Shown piece after piece: positions 44,846 through 54,709 of a stretch of 64,000 bases of DNA. Origin of the DNA: Mycoplasma anserisalpingitidis. Its GTDB lineage: Bacteria; Bacillota_I; Bacilli_A; Mycoplasmatales; Metamycoplasmataceae. Positions within the stretch are counted from its first letter, which is position 1; each line of letters opens with the position of its first letter. The DNA lies in NCBI RefSeq assembly GCF_007858495.1, contig NZ_CP041663.1, positions 682,001-746,000 on the forward strand, read 5' to 3'. The position numbers were made by a program, and so were the translations under genes. The notes below the pieces were generated by a model. It saw only the letters and a list, made by a program, of their open reading frames with translations, had not been told where the DNA came from and made no database searches.

Positions 44846-45601
44846 ATGTCTAAAGATTTAAATGCATTATTTAATAATGTTTATGATACTGAAAAAGCAA
44901 TTGAAATTTATGCTAATTCTTTGTCTAATGTAGGGTTATGAAACTCTGAAAGAATATTAATAGATAAATATAAAAAAGATAAAAAAGTTTTTCTAGATTT
45001 AGGAACAGGTGTCGGTAGAATTCCTTTTAATCTTAAGAATTTTGGTTTTGAAAAAATATATGCAAATGATTTAAGTAAAAAGTTTATTTTTATCGCACAA
45101 TTGATAAATGAACATGAAAAAAGAGAAGAAATTGTATTTTTACACCTTGATTCTTCAGTTCTAACTTCTAAGATTGAAAAAGAATCGATTGATCTAGCGT
45201 TTTATAGTTTTAATGGAATTATGTGTATTCCTACCGAACGAAAAAGAATTAAAGTGCTAAAAGAAATTTATAAAGTTCTAAATAAAAATGGAATAGCAAT
45301 TATCACTGCAACTAATCGTGATAGTGGTTCGTATATTAAAGATTTTTTTGACAAAGAATTATCTAAATGAGAATTAAATAAACAAGATAAAAATTTGGAA
45401 AAATTTGGCGATACAACTTATAACTTTGATGGTGTGGATGGATTTATTAGATATACATCCAATGAAGAAATGATTGAATTTATAACAAAAAATACAAAAT
45501 TTAAAATTCTCGAATATATCACGAGAGATGAATTGACCGAAGAAGATGAAGTTGTCCAAGAATTTGGTAATAACACCACATTTTGAGTTTTAAAAAAATA
45601 A
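44846..45601 (+). CDS. Class I SAM-dependent methyltransferase
   Basis: 251 residues. Motif I is FLDLGTGVGRIPFNL (about residues 52-66), an acidic residue closes strand 2 (YANDLS), and motif post-I LDSSV precedes SIDLAFYSFNGIM and a strand 5 IAIITATN. This is a UbiE/Methyltransf_25-like small-molecule or protein methyltransferase; the substrate cannot be determined. It is probably leaderless (TAAAAT six bases before the ATG). It is convergent with 45617-45943. Confidence 0.82.
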
Positions 45602-45618
45602 AAACCACTTAAGTGGTT
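45592..45618 (-). terminator. Terminator at the convergence with the methyltransferase gene
   Basis: Perfect palindrome AACCACTTAAGTGGTT; the T-tract (TTTATTTTTTT) is on the minus strand, so it best serves the 45617-45943 gene. Confidence 0.65.
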
Positions 45619-45943
45619 AATCAATGATTTTAACATCAAAACTTGTAACTTTTTCATTAAAAAAGGAAGCAAGTTTTTTTATTTCTTCATTATTTAATTT
45701 TAAATTTTTACTATTGTGTAAGTTAATTAAACCTATATCTCATCTTAATTGATATTTATTTGATAATAAGAAATCAATTAAATCTTCCATAAATCATTCA
45801 CAATATTTTTCGTTAAATTCTAAATTTCTAAAAATTCCTTCAATATTTATTTCAAAAGTTCTTTCATTAAAACTTGTTATTTTGAAATCAAACGAAAGAT
45901 CTAAATCTTTAGCTGTTTTAATAATTTTTATTTCATCTAGCAT
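45617..45943 (-). CDS. Uncharacterised protein
   Basis: 108 residues, ATG 45943, overlapping the end of galU by 7 bases (ATGCTAG). The sequence begins MLDEIKIIKTAKDLDLSF and has the pattern strand-helix-strand with FEINIEGIF and WFMEDLIDFLL. No family was recognised. TGA codes for two Trp residues, which hides it from standard-code gene finders. The overlap with galU and the terminator at its end show it is expressed with galU. Function unknown. Confidence 0.7.
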
Positions 45944-46833
45944 TTTTTATCCTCTAAAACCTTATTAATATGATTATAAATTTCACCAGAAATTTCATTA
46001 TTTTTTAATGCATAATCAATATTCGCTTTAACAAATCCAGAAATACTTCCTAAATCATAGCGTGTTCCTTGAAATTCATATGCAAATATTTTTTCATATT
46101 TCATAACTCTCTTAAAAGCATCAACAACTTGAATTTCACCATTAACACTTGGTTTAGTATTTTTTAAATAATCTAAAATTCTTGGGTTAAAAACATAACG
46201 GCCTAAAATAGCTTTATTTGAGGGAGCTTCATCTACGCGAGGTTTTTCTACAGCATCTTTTATTTCAAAGTAATTATTTTCTCTTTCGTCATTGTTTTTT
46301 GGAACCACAATACCATACTTATTTACATCCTTATTAGGAACTGATTGAACACCTAAAATATTAGCTCCATTAGTTTCATAATAAAAATCTATAAGTTGTT
46401 TTATAGCCGGCTTTTCAGAATAAATTAAGTCATCACCTAAAATAACAGCAAAAGGTTCATCATCAATATAATCATAGGCACAAGCTAAAGCGTGTCCTAA
46501 ACCAAGTTGTTCTTCTTGAATAACAACTGAAATTAAAGCTTCTTTGTTTGTTTCTTTAACAATTTTTAATAACTCTTTTTTACCTTTGACCCTTAACTCA
46601 TTTTGTAAGCTTTGATCGACAGAAAAGTACTTAACAATATCTTTTTTTCTAAAGCTGGTAATTAAAATAATTTCTTCAATACCGGATTGAATTGCTTCAT
46701 CAACAAGATAATCAAGAGCAGGTTTATTTAAAATTGGTAATAATTCTTTTGGAGTGCTTTTGGTATAAGGTAAAAATCTAGTCCCCCACCCAGCGCAAGG
46801 GATAATAACTTTTTTAATTTTTTTAATTTCCAT
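45937..46833 (-). CDS. galU: UTP-glucose-1-phosphate uridylyltransferase
   Basis: 298 residues. The nucleotide-binding start is VIIPCAGWGTRFLPYTKSTPKELLPI, with GalU motifs GLGHALACA, VILGDDLI, DAVEKPRV and LGRYVF. It makes UDP-glucose for glycolipid and capsule precursors. No RBS is visible; TATAAT lies six bases before the ATG, consistent with a leaderless mRNA. It overlaps the uncharacterised gene downstream. Confidence 0.95.
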   Translation of the reverse strand: MEIKKIKKVIIPCAGWGTRFLPYTKSTPKELLPILNKPALDYLVDEAIQSGIEEIILITSFRKKDIVKYFSVDQSLQNELRVKGKKELLKIVKETNKEALISVVIQEEQLGLGHALACAYDYIDDEPFAVILGDDLIYSEKPAIKQLIDFYYETNGANILGVQSVPNKDVNKYGIVVPKNNDERENNYFEIKDAVEKPRVDEAPSNKAILGRYVFNPRILDYLKNTKPSVNGEIQVVDAFKRVMKYEKIFAYEFQGTRYDLGSISGFVKANIDYALKNNEISGEIYNHINKVLEDKKC

Positions 46834-46839
46834 AAAATT

Positions 46840-46845
46840 ATTATA
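46840..46845 (-). promoter_or_regulatory. -10 box of leaderless galU transcript
   Basis: TATAAT on the minus strand, six bases (AATTTT) before the galU ATG. Confidence 0.6.
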
Positions 46846-46886
46846 CTAATTTAGTAATTTTAAATAATATGAAATTATTAACACTA

Positions 46887-47198
46887 TTAAAAAATAAAAT
46901 CATGTGAAGTAAACACATGACTATGATTTTGTGTTTTAAGAATAAAATGTAACTGTTTTATGAACTCTTCATTTAATTCTTTTTCAGAATTGTTTATGCA
47001 ATAATTTATAGCTTTGAAATGATTGTTTGTTTCGATAATGTCATCGACATTAAATAAATCATTACTCACAAAGGTTCTTGTTTCATATATCAAGCGTGTT
47101 TGCTCTTCATTTAACGAATTACCTTCTTTGCGATTGGAATTGTGGGTCATTAAAATCTGGAGTTTATAATAAAGTCCACCCCTTATTTTATATTCCAT
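46887..47198 (-). pseudogene. Truncated Fic-family protein (N-terminal part only)
   Basis: 103 residues. THNSNRKEGNSLNEEQTRL is the Fic N-terminal inhibitory/regulatory motif (NSNxIEG), followed by the helix ETNNHFKAINYCIN and EEFIKQLHFILK. The catalytic HPFxDGNGR motif is missing: the frame ends within a terminator hairpin shortly after ILKTQ. Fic enzymes transfer AMP or other groups to proteins. The gene therefore looks like a remnant whose 3' part was deleted. An in-frame upstream extension (LKNKVLQTLRDE) continues to the end of the HTH gene without a start codon. Confidence 0.7.
46890..46920 (-). terminator. Terminator overlapping the truncated fic end
   Basis: Minus-strand CATGTG-TTTACTT-CACATG followed by ATTTTATTTTTT. 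The stem is inside the last codons of the truncated frame. Confidence 0.6.
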
Positions 47199-47230
47199 TT
47201 CATCTCTAAGTGTCTGTAAAACTTTATTTT

Positions 47231-47425
47231 TTAAATAATTCTAAAAATACCATCTTCCTTACAATTTAAAAATAAACATAATTTATTTATTACTGCTTTT
47301 GATATTTTTTCGCCTTTTGAAATTTCAGCTATAGTTCTTGATGATATTTTTAATTTTGATACTAAGTCAGATTTTTTTAAATTGTTCTTTTTTAGAATTT
47401 CTAATAAATCATGATAATCGTACAT
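47231..47425 (-). CDS. XRE-type helix-turn-helix regulator
   Basis: 64 residues, ATG 47425 with AAAGG upstream. The whole protein is an HTH_3-like domain: LLEILKKNNLKKSDLVSKL, then SSRTIAEISKGEKISKAVINKLCLFLN. HTH-plus-Fic gene pairs are common, with the regulator first. It precedes the truncated fic by 32 bases in the same direction and probably regulated it. It may now be orphaned or control other promoters. DNA target unknown. Confidence 0.85.
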   Translation of the reverse strand: MYDYHDLLEILKKNNLKKSDLVSKLKISSRTIAEISKGEKISKAVINKLCLFLNCKEDGIFRII

Positions 47426-47525
47426 TTAACCTTTTCTTTACTTATTCTATTAAAATTAACTAAAAAAGTAAAGAAGAACAAAATATAACATCTTACAAAA
47501 TTCTATTAAAAATATTTCTTAATAG

Positions 47526-47531
47526 TATAAT
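47526..47531 (+). promoter_or_regulatory. -10 box upstream of serS
   Basis: TATAAT preceded by AG, 25 bases before the serS ATG. Unlike the leaderless genes, serS has a leader with GGGAG. Confidence 0.5.
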
Positions 47532-47556
47532 TAATACTAATTGAGACGGGAGTAAT

Positions 47557-48825
47557 ATGTTAAACATTAAATTCATTTTAGAAAACGAAGAAAAAGTAAG
47601 AAATAGTCTATTAAAAAGAGGTTTTGATATAGCTGTTTTTGATGAAGCTGTTGAATTAGCTAAAGATCGTGGACAAACTATGTTTGCTAGTCAACAAAAG
47701 AAAGCTGAATTAAGTAAATTTTCTCAACAATTTTCTGAATTTAAAACTGATAAAGAAAAAATAAAGCAATTACAAGAAGAAGTTAAAAAAATTAAAGATG
47801 AACAATTAAATTTAGAAGAAAAAACTAAAAATTTAAATGATAGATTGAATGAATTATTATTAAGAATTCCTAACTTACCACTCGATGAAGTTCCTGAAGG
47901 AATTGATGAAACAACAAATGTTGTTTTAAGAACTAGAGATAAAATTGGACGTGGTTTAGTATCTGGTGTTTTACCACACTATGAGTTAGCTGAAAAATTA
48001 AAATTATTTGATTTGGAAAGAGGTGCTAAACTAAGTGGTTCAAGATTTGTTTTATATACAAATTATGGAGCTAAATTATGTCGTGCTTTAATGAATTTCA
48101 TGCTTGATTTACACGAAACTAAGGGATATACAGAAATTCTTCCACCAGTTTTAGTAAAATCAGAAATGCTTTATGGTACAGGTCAATTACCAAAATTCAA
48201 GGAAGATTTATTCAGCATAAATGATTGAAACTTGTATTTGATTCCGACAGCAGAAGTTCCACTTACAAACATCCATAATAATGAAATTATTGATCTTACT
48301 AATCCAGTTAGAGTTACTGGTTTTACAGAATGTTTTAGAAGTGAATCTGGTAGTTCAGGCAAAGATACCAAAGGCATTATTAGGCAACACCAATTTAAAA
48401 AAGTCGAGCTTGTTAAAGTGACATCTGAAAAAGACGCTATAAAAGAATTTGAAATGATGCTTGAGGATGCTAAAGACGTTTTAGAAAAGCTTGAAATTCC
48501 ATACAGAGAATTACTTTTATGCACTGGTGATTTAGGATTTTCATCAAGAAAAACGATTGATTTAGAATTATGATTGCCAAGTGAAATGAGATTTAGAGAA
48601 GTTTCAAGTGTAAGTTATATGGGTGATTTTCAAGCCCGTAGGGCCATGATTAGATACAGGGATGAAAACAATGAAACTCAATATGCTCACACAATGAATG
48701 GTTCTGGATTAGCCATTGACAGAATTCTTGCTGCAATTTTAGAAAACTATCAAAATCAAGATGGAAGTTTAACAATTCCAAAGGTTTTAGTTCCATATAT
48801 GAACGGCTTAGAAATAATAAAATAA
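47557..48825 (+). CDS. serS: Seryl-tRNA synthetase
   Basis: 422 residues from ATG 47557 with GGGAG upstream. The N-terminal antiparallel coiled coil spans about residues 30-105 and binds the long variable arm of tRNA-Ser. The class II core has [13 protein letters not shown], motif 2 [14 protein letters not shown] and motif 3 [20 protein letters not shown] (Trp) at 48226 and 48571 divides the frame. It charges tRNA-Ser. Confidence 0.97.
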
Positions 48826-48830
48826 CATTT

Positions 48831-48853
48831 AATGCACTAAGGTGCGTTTTTTG
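48831..48853 (+). terminator. Terminator after serS
   Basis: AATGCAC-TAAG-GTGCGTT followed by TTTTG. Confidence 0.65.
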
Positions 48854-48956
48854 TTTATTTTAACCCTTTCTATAGTATAATAATTTAAATATTTAAAAGA
48901 TTTTTTATTATCTTTTTTATATTTGATATTTAATTTAATAAAAATTTATTTTGTTT

Positions 48957-48962
48957 TATAAT
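48957..48962 (+). promoter_or_regulatory. -10 box of the rpmH-rnpA-yidC operon
   Basis: TATAAT 38 bases before the rpmH ATG, in a 175-base AT-rich gap. Confidence 0.5.
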
Positions 48963-49000
48963 TTATTAGCTTATTTTAGAAATTTTTAAAGGAGATAAAT

Positions 49001-49147
49001 ATGAGTAAAAGAACTTATCAACCTAACAAACGTAAACACGCAAAAGTTCACGGTTTTAGAGCTAGAATGAAAACTGCAAATGGTAGAAAAGTTTTAGCAG
49101 CTAGAAGAGCTAAAGGTAGAAAATACTTAACTGTTTCTGACAAATAG
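49001..49147 (+). CDS. rpmH: 50S ribosomal protein L34
   Basis: 48 residues, strongly basic: [19 protein letters not shown], then [20 protein letters not shown]. Matches L34 in length and sequence. AAAGGAG precedes the ATG. It begins the conserved rpmH-rnpA-yidC block near the origin. Too short for long-frame detection. Confidence 0.97.
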   Translation: MSKRTYQPNKRKHAKVHGFRARMKTANGRKVLAARRAKGRKYLTVSDK

Positions 49148-49157
49148 TTAGTTCAAA

Positions 49158-49490
49158 ATGAAAAGAAAATATCGGCTAAAGAAAAATTGAGAGTTTGAAA
49201 GTGTTATCCTTTCGAAACTACAAGTTTCTAATAAAATGGCTGTTATTCACTACGTCCCACATACTGAAGTAAAAATAGGAATTACTGTTCCTAAAAAATT
49301 CGAGAAAGCTGTTGGACGAAATTTCTATAAAAGACAAATGCGTGCCATTTTACAAAGTTTTAATATAAAAGATTTGAAATATAAAATTGTTATAATTGTA
49401 AGAAAAAATTTTATAACTGAGGAAAATTTTGAAGTTAAACAAAAAATGGTGCACAAATTATTGGAACAATTATTAAATGAAAAAAACTAA
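49158..49490 (+). CDS. rnpA: Ribonuclease P protein component
   Basis: 110 residues from ATG 49158, ten bases after the rpmH stop. The start MKRKYRLKKNWEFE and the RNA-binding signature GRNFYKRQMRAILQ (the RNxxKRxxR motif) identify RnpA. It binds RNase P RNA and helps mature tRNA 5' ends. It overlaps yidC by 14 bases. One TGA (Trp) occurs in the first 15 codons. Confidence 0.95.
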
Positions 49491-51471
49491 AAGTCATTTA
49501 AGATCAGAAAAGTTTAATTATTTTACCGAAGGTCAAGATCCTAAAGAAAAACGTAAGTCAAAATTAAAGAAAATATGACGTTGAACAAAGATTGTCTTAT
49601 ATGTTCTTATTTTTGGTCTTACCTTAACAGGGTGTGTTCAATCATTTGTAATACCTTCAAGTACAACTACAGGTAACGCAATTGAAATTTATCTTGATAA
49701 AGATAAAGTTGCACCACATGTTACAACATTAAAAGTTGATAAAGAAACAATCGCTTCAACAAGCGGTGATAGCGAAGATAAAACTACTACTAATTTAAGT
49801 TTTGAAGTTATCAAAATTGATGACTTAGTTAACAGACAAATTACAGATAAAAAAGTAATAAGTGATTTAAGAGATAAAACAAAAAACGAAAAAGGTGAAT
49901 ATGGAAAATATGATTCATATTCTTCTGCTATTAGTATTTACCAAAATAGTGATAAACAATATTTGGGTGAAAAACCAGAAAATTATTTATACTCAAAAAA
50001 TGGAAACTATTTATTCATGAGCGACACAGCTCAAGAATATAATCCAATCAACACTTTCACAAATATTTATCTTGTAGCTCAAGCTGGAACTAAAGATAAA
50101 GATAGTAATTCGTTAAAACCAGGCGGTGCTCCAAACATTACTTTAGAGTTTGGTGATCACGGAAGAATCATTGGTATTACAGGAATTGCACAAATTTCAA
50201 ATGATTTTACAAATCCTAAAGATAAATTCTCAAGAGATATTCTTCAAACTTTTTACAACGAATCTATCTCAAAATGAGATGTTACTCAATACTTAGAAGG
50301 TTTAACACCATCTGAATTCATTAAAGTTAAAATTTATGACAAAATTGTAAATGGTGAAATTCCAGAATTAACAAAAGTCCAATATGATATTTTAAATAAA
50401 TATAATTCAGTTATTAGTTCATATTTATCTGCTGTTAATATTGGATACAACAGTGACCAATTAATGACCTTCACTTCTTTTGTTGTTAAAGCTGAAAATA
50501 ATGAAAATGAAGATAAAGTTGAAGGAGCAACTTCAACTACTACAAATAAAGAAGAAACTAATAAACCATTAGAATTATCTATAAATAGAAGTGAATGAGA
50601 AAATAACAATAAATTCAAAACTTATGATGCTATTAAATCTACATCATTAACTTATGCTGGTGACAGAGCTCAAAAAGTTCTCACAACTTGAGGTGATTCA
50701 TGAGCTCTTGGACCATTCTATGGATTATTCATTTATCCACTAGCGGCATTAATGCAAAGTATGTCAATCATTACACCTATTTGAGCTGGTTGAGGGTCAA
50801 TTTGAATTATTGTTTTTGCTGTGGTTGTTACTAAAACACTTGCGTTAGCTATTTCATTTAAATCAAGATTCTCTCAATCTATCCAAGATGATTTAAGAGT
50901 TAAAAAAGCAGCTATTGAAGCTAAATATAAAGGCTTTGAAAATAATAAACAAATGAAAATACGCAAAAGTCAAGAACTTAGTGCATTATATAGCAAAAAT
51001 AATATTAATCCAATGGACTCAATGGCCAATATGATTATAACAATGCCTATTTTCATTGCTATTTGAAGGGCCTTACAAATTACTCCAGAAATTAAGTCAA
51101 CATTTTGATTAACAATTAATTTCGCTTCAACTTCATATCAAAAAGTATTTGAAGGTCATTGACCTTACTTAATTCTTATAGTTGTAGCAGCTGTTGTTCA
51201 AATTGTGTCACAAATTCTTCCTAGACTTCTTAATAGAAAGAAAGAAAATCAAAGATTGACAACTGATCAAAAAGCAGCAATCAAAAAATCAGAAAAGACA
51301 CAAAGAATTATGATGGTTGTCTTCTTGTTCTTTACGATTGCGTTTACAGCCGGAATTCAAATTTATTGAATTGCATCTGGAATATGAGCAATTTTAGAAA
51401 CAACAGGAATTCATTTATTGAAAAAAACTAAATGATATAGATTATCTTATTCTAAGAAATTTAAAAAATAA
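49477..51471 (+). CDS. yidC: YidC/Oxa1-family membrane protein insertase
   Basis: 664 residues. The N-terminal helix (about residues 38-56) ends LTGC at Cys53, a possible lipobox. A large extracytoplasmic domain spans residues about 60-395 and is Asn/Thr/Lys-rich. The Oxa1 core begins GDSWALGPFYGLFIYPLAAL at about residue 405 and has the expected SRFSQ Arg region and four more helices, ending in a basic tail. Firmicute and mycoplasma YidC proteins are usually 250-400 residues, so the ectodomain is a large addition. It inserts membrane proteins after SRP delivery. The position after rpmH-rnpA is typical. Confidence 0.92.
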
Positions 51472-51473
51472 TA

Positions 51474-51502
51474 CAACAAGCTAAAAACTTGTTGTTTTTT
51501 TT
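51474..51502 (+). terminator. Terminator after yidC
   Basis: CAACAAG-CTAAAAA-CTTGTTG followed by TTTTTTT. Confidence 0.8.
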
Positions 51503-51593
51503 AATAAATTTTATTAATTATTTATAACAATACTGAATCAGTATTGTTTCACTATTTTTATATAAACATACAACACTTTTTTAAAATAAAAAA

Positions 51594-51698
51594 ACAGCGG
51601 CGCCCTATTTTCACCTTTCGGCTATCTTCGGCACTAAGAGGCTTAACTACTGAGTTCGGAATGGTATCAGGTGATCCCTCTTGCTATAACCACTGATA
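51594..51698 (-). rRNA. rrf: 5S ribosomal RNA
   Basis: The minus strand reads CAGTGGTTATAGCAAGAGGG, then GATCACCTGATACCATTCCG, AACTCAGTAGTTAAGCCTCT and ends GGGCGCCGCTG. The CCATTCCGAACTC-AGTTAAG core is the conserved 5S loop. The 3' end runs into TTTTTTTATTTT, which acts as terminator. A TATCAT hexamer about 10-15 bases upstream of the 5' end, with TTGGAT about 16 bases before it, is a possible promoter. No 16S or 23S gene is nearby, so 5S is unlinked. Ends are accurate to a few bases. Confidence 0.93.
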
Positions 51699-51736
51699 AT
51701 ATGATAACATGTTTTTTGATAAATCCAAATATTTTT

Positions 51737-52288
51737 TTATTTTTTTAGAATACTTTTTAAATAAGGAATCTTATTTCCTTCAAACTCAAAATATTCTATA
51801 TTTCGCTTATTGAAGTTATCTATTATTTTTAATTCTGGTTCTTCATCATCTATTAAAATTCATATAGAACCATCCTTTTTATATATTTCATCAACTAAAT
51901 GTCCAATTTCATAAAAATTATCAAAATGTTTGTTTTCAAATCTAGTCTTAAAAAGTTGTTTTACAAAACTTCTTTTAATTTTTTTAACTATCTCCCTATC
52001 GCTTTGAACTGCTAGCTGAATATAAATTCTATCATCTCCGACTTTAAAAAAAGGTAATATACTATCAGAAATAACATCTCTTCTTAGTGATAATTCACCT
52101 TTATTGTCATTTAAAAGAGAAATAAAGTCTATTCAATTCATACATATTTTTAATGGGTAAAGATTTTGTAATTCCATATTAAAGAACTTTTTTTCCAATA
52201 AAACACCAGAGAGAGAAAAATCTACATTTCTTTCATTTAAGTAATTTGAAATAGAAATAATACTTTGTATTGGATTTTTTTGATTCAT
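51737..52288 (-). CDS. Uncharacterised protein, possibly LicD-like
   Basis: 183 residues from ATG 52288. It contains IISISNYLNERNVDFSLSG followed by VLLEKKFF, and later ISDSILPFFKVGDDRIYIQ. The order loosely recalls LicD-type transferases (helix, then GGTLLG-like loop), but the metal-binding DxD pattern of LicD is not seen, so the assignment is weak. TAAAAT lies six bases before the ATG with no RBS, another leaderless arrangement. It reads toward the 5S gene on the same strand. Two Trp are TGA. Confidence 0.6.
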
Positions 52289-52294
52289 ACTAAA

Positions 52295-52300
52295 ATTTTA
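52295..52300 (-). promoter_or_regulatory. -10 box of leaderless transcript at 52288
   Basis: TAAAAT on the minus strand, six bases (TTTAGT) before the ATG. Confidence 0.5.
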
Positions 52301-52525
52301 ATCTTTTATTTTTAAAAAGTTCTTAAATAAATTTACCCCTTACGTAAGCTATTGATTAACAAAATTTAATAATTAATTTGATTATAAATGAGTTACAGCA
52401 AATTAAACAAAAAACTGTAATCATTCAATATCTTATAGTGTTTGAGTAATATTTTTGATTTTGTAGATAAAATTAATACTATATAATTTTTAAAATATAT
52501 TTTAAATATTAGATTTGAGGTAAAA

Positions 52526-54709
52526 ATGGCAAAAAAACAAAAATCATTTTTTGAAAAATTAGCTGAAAAAAATGATAAACATTTAGAAAGAACTAAACCG
52601 AAAATTATTAAAAAAAGAAATACTAAAGCCTACGTTATTTTAGGACTTTTAGGTGTGGTTGTTGCTACCTCTATTGCTGTACCGGTTACTGTTAATACAG
52701 TTAAAGTTAACTATACACCAGCATTAAGTGATAGTGACAAAGTTCTTGAATTCGTCAAACCTGATGATTCTAAGACTCCAATCAATGTTGAAGATATTTT
52801 AGGAAAATTAGAAGCTAATAAAAATATTAATAGTGAAAACACAGAAAAAATATATAAAGAAGCAATCTTCTACCTTTATGAAAAGGAAGTTAAAGCTTCT
52901 AAAGAATTTCAACGTTTATGAAATGAATCTCTTTATGCAGGAGATACTGAAAGAACGGATATTGCTCTTAAATCGTTAGATGAAGTCAGAAAAGAACAAG
53001 AAAACAAGATTAAAGATTTAAAAAGACAAATACAAGCAGGATATGGATTTGATAATTGAGAAAAACAATTCAATTCAGTTATAACTAGTGAAGAGTATGG
53101 TAATGCCACTTCAGAACAACAAGCAGTTGATTATTTGATTATTAAAGCAATTGAAAAAGATGCTTTAAGAAAATTTACTATTGAATCATCAACAAACTCG
53201 TATTTTAAAAGTCAAAATGATGTAAATAGAGTTGCAATGCGTGATATTTATTATGTTGATGAAAATAACAATAATGTTGTAGATGAAGCTACAGGAAAAC
53301 CAAAAATAATGTTCCAAAAAGGGGAAAAAGTTTTCCCTCAATTTATTGAAGGAAAAAATTATTTTATTGATAAAAACTCAAATAAAATAACTTTATTAAA
53401 ATCAAGCAGCTTTGTAACTGAAAATTGAGATACAATTTTAGATTACTTTACAGAATTTGATAAATTAAATAAAAATTATGTTGTAAGTACATTCACAATA
53501 CCGGGTGTACTTGAAAATTCTGTTACAGGTTCATTCAAAGTTGATAAACAGCAATATTTACAATTTTTAATTAACTCATTAATTAATGATGAATTAATTC
53601 CTAATTACACTTTAATTCAAAAATTTGATAAATTAGAATATTATCTTCTTGAAAATAACCTTATTTCTAATAGTGCTAAAAGTAATTATGAAAATTATCT
53701 AAAACTTCTTTCAATAGATGACTCTGAAGTAAAGAATAATCTAGGTTCTTTAGGAGTACAGAATTATTTAACTTTAGCCAAAAACAAAGATATGGCTTAT
53801 GCATTAAGTACAATGACAGAAATTTTTGAAAATAAAGATTCAAAATTACCTTTTGTTAATTTAAACACATTATTTGAATTTAAGTTTGCCCAAAAGACAG
53901 AATTAAGAATTGAAAATCTTAAAAACGAAATTAAAGAACTAAAAGAATCGGTAGAATACAAAAATGGTTCTAGAGAAGAAAAAAACATTATTAAAAATAA
54001 AATTATTGATAAGGCTTCTGAAATAATAAGTATTATGGAAGGTGAAATCACTTCTATGAGTGATTTAGAATTTAATCAACAAATTAATGAACTTTATAAT
54101 AAGGTTTTATCTGTAAGTGTAAACAGCAAAAACTTCTATTCAATTGTTTATTCAATTGATGGAATGGATAAAGCTAAATTAATTCCTACTTCAAAAGGTT
54201 TAACTATATTTAAATTTGATGAAGTTACAGACTATGATCATTTAATGAAATTAGTAAAATATGACTTAAATGCTGTAGCGAATGATAAAACGCCATACTT
54301 TAATTCGCTTAATATCATTAACGGTGATTTAGAAAATAAAAATGTAGTTCTAAATAAAATGTTAGAAGATAATAATTTTAAAGAATACCTTAAGTCGGAT
54401 AAAAGATTATCATCAAATAATAGTCAGTTCACTGATGAAGATATTAAAAATACCATTGTATCAAATGATATTTTAATAAATGGTGACAAGCAAGCTGAAG
54501 TAATAAATATTTATTCAAAAGTTAATGACTGAATTAAAGAGTTAGTGAATAAAGGCTCTGTTTATAATATTTCTCTTGTAAATGGTAAAGTTTATATTGA
54601 CTATGACAAAACCTCAGGTAAACCTAATTTATCTGAAAAAGAATTTGGTGAAATTTTATATCATCAATTAAACAATTACTTAAATGTAGATAAAGGAGAA
54701 AATGAATAA
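52526..54709 (+). CDS. HinT-interacting membrane complex protein P80-like
   Basis: 727 residues from ATG 52526 (GAGG upstream; TATAAT near 52480). The cytosolic N-terminus is Lys-rich, followed by one membrane helix (AYVILGLLGVVVATSIAVPV, about residues 35-55). The long outer domain is helical with a coiled-coil-like segment (RIENLKNEIKELKESVEY). The order membrane protein, Cys-anchored lipoprotein, HIT protein matches the hitABL locus of Mycoplasma hominis, in which P80 and P60 bind HinT. Assignment rests on gene order. The three genes are tightly coupled. Confidence 0.78.
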
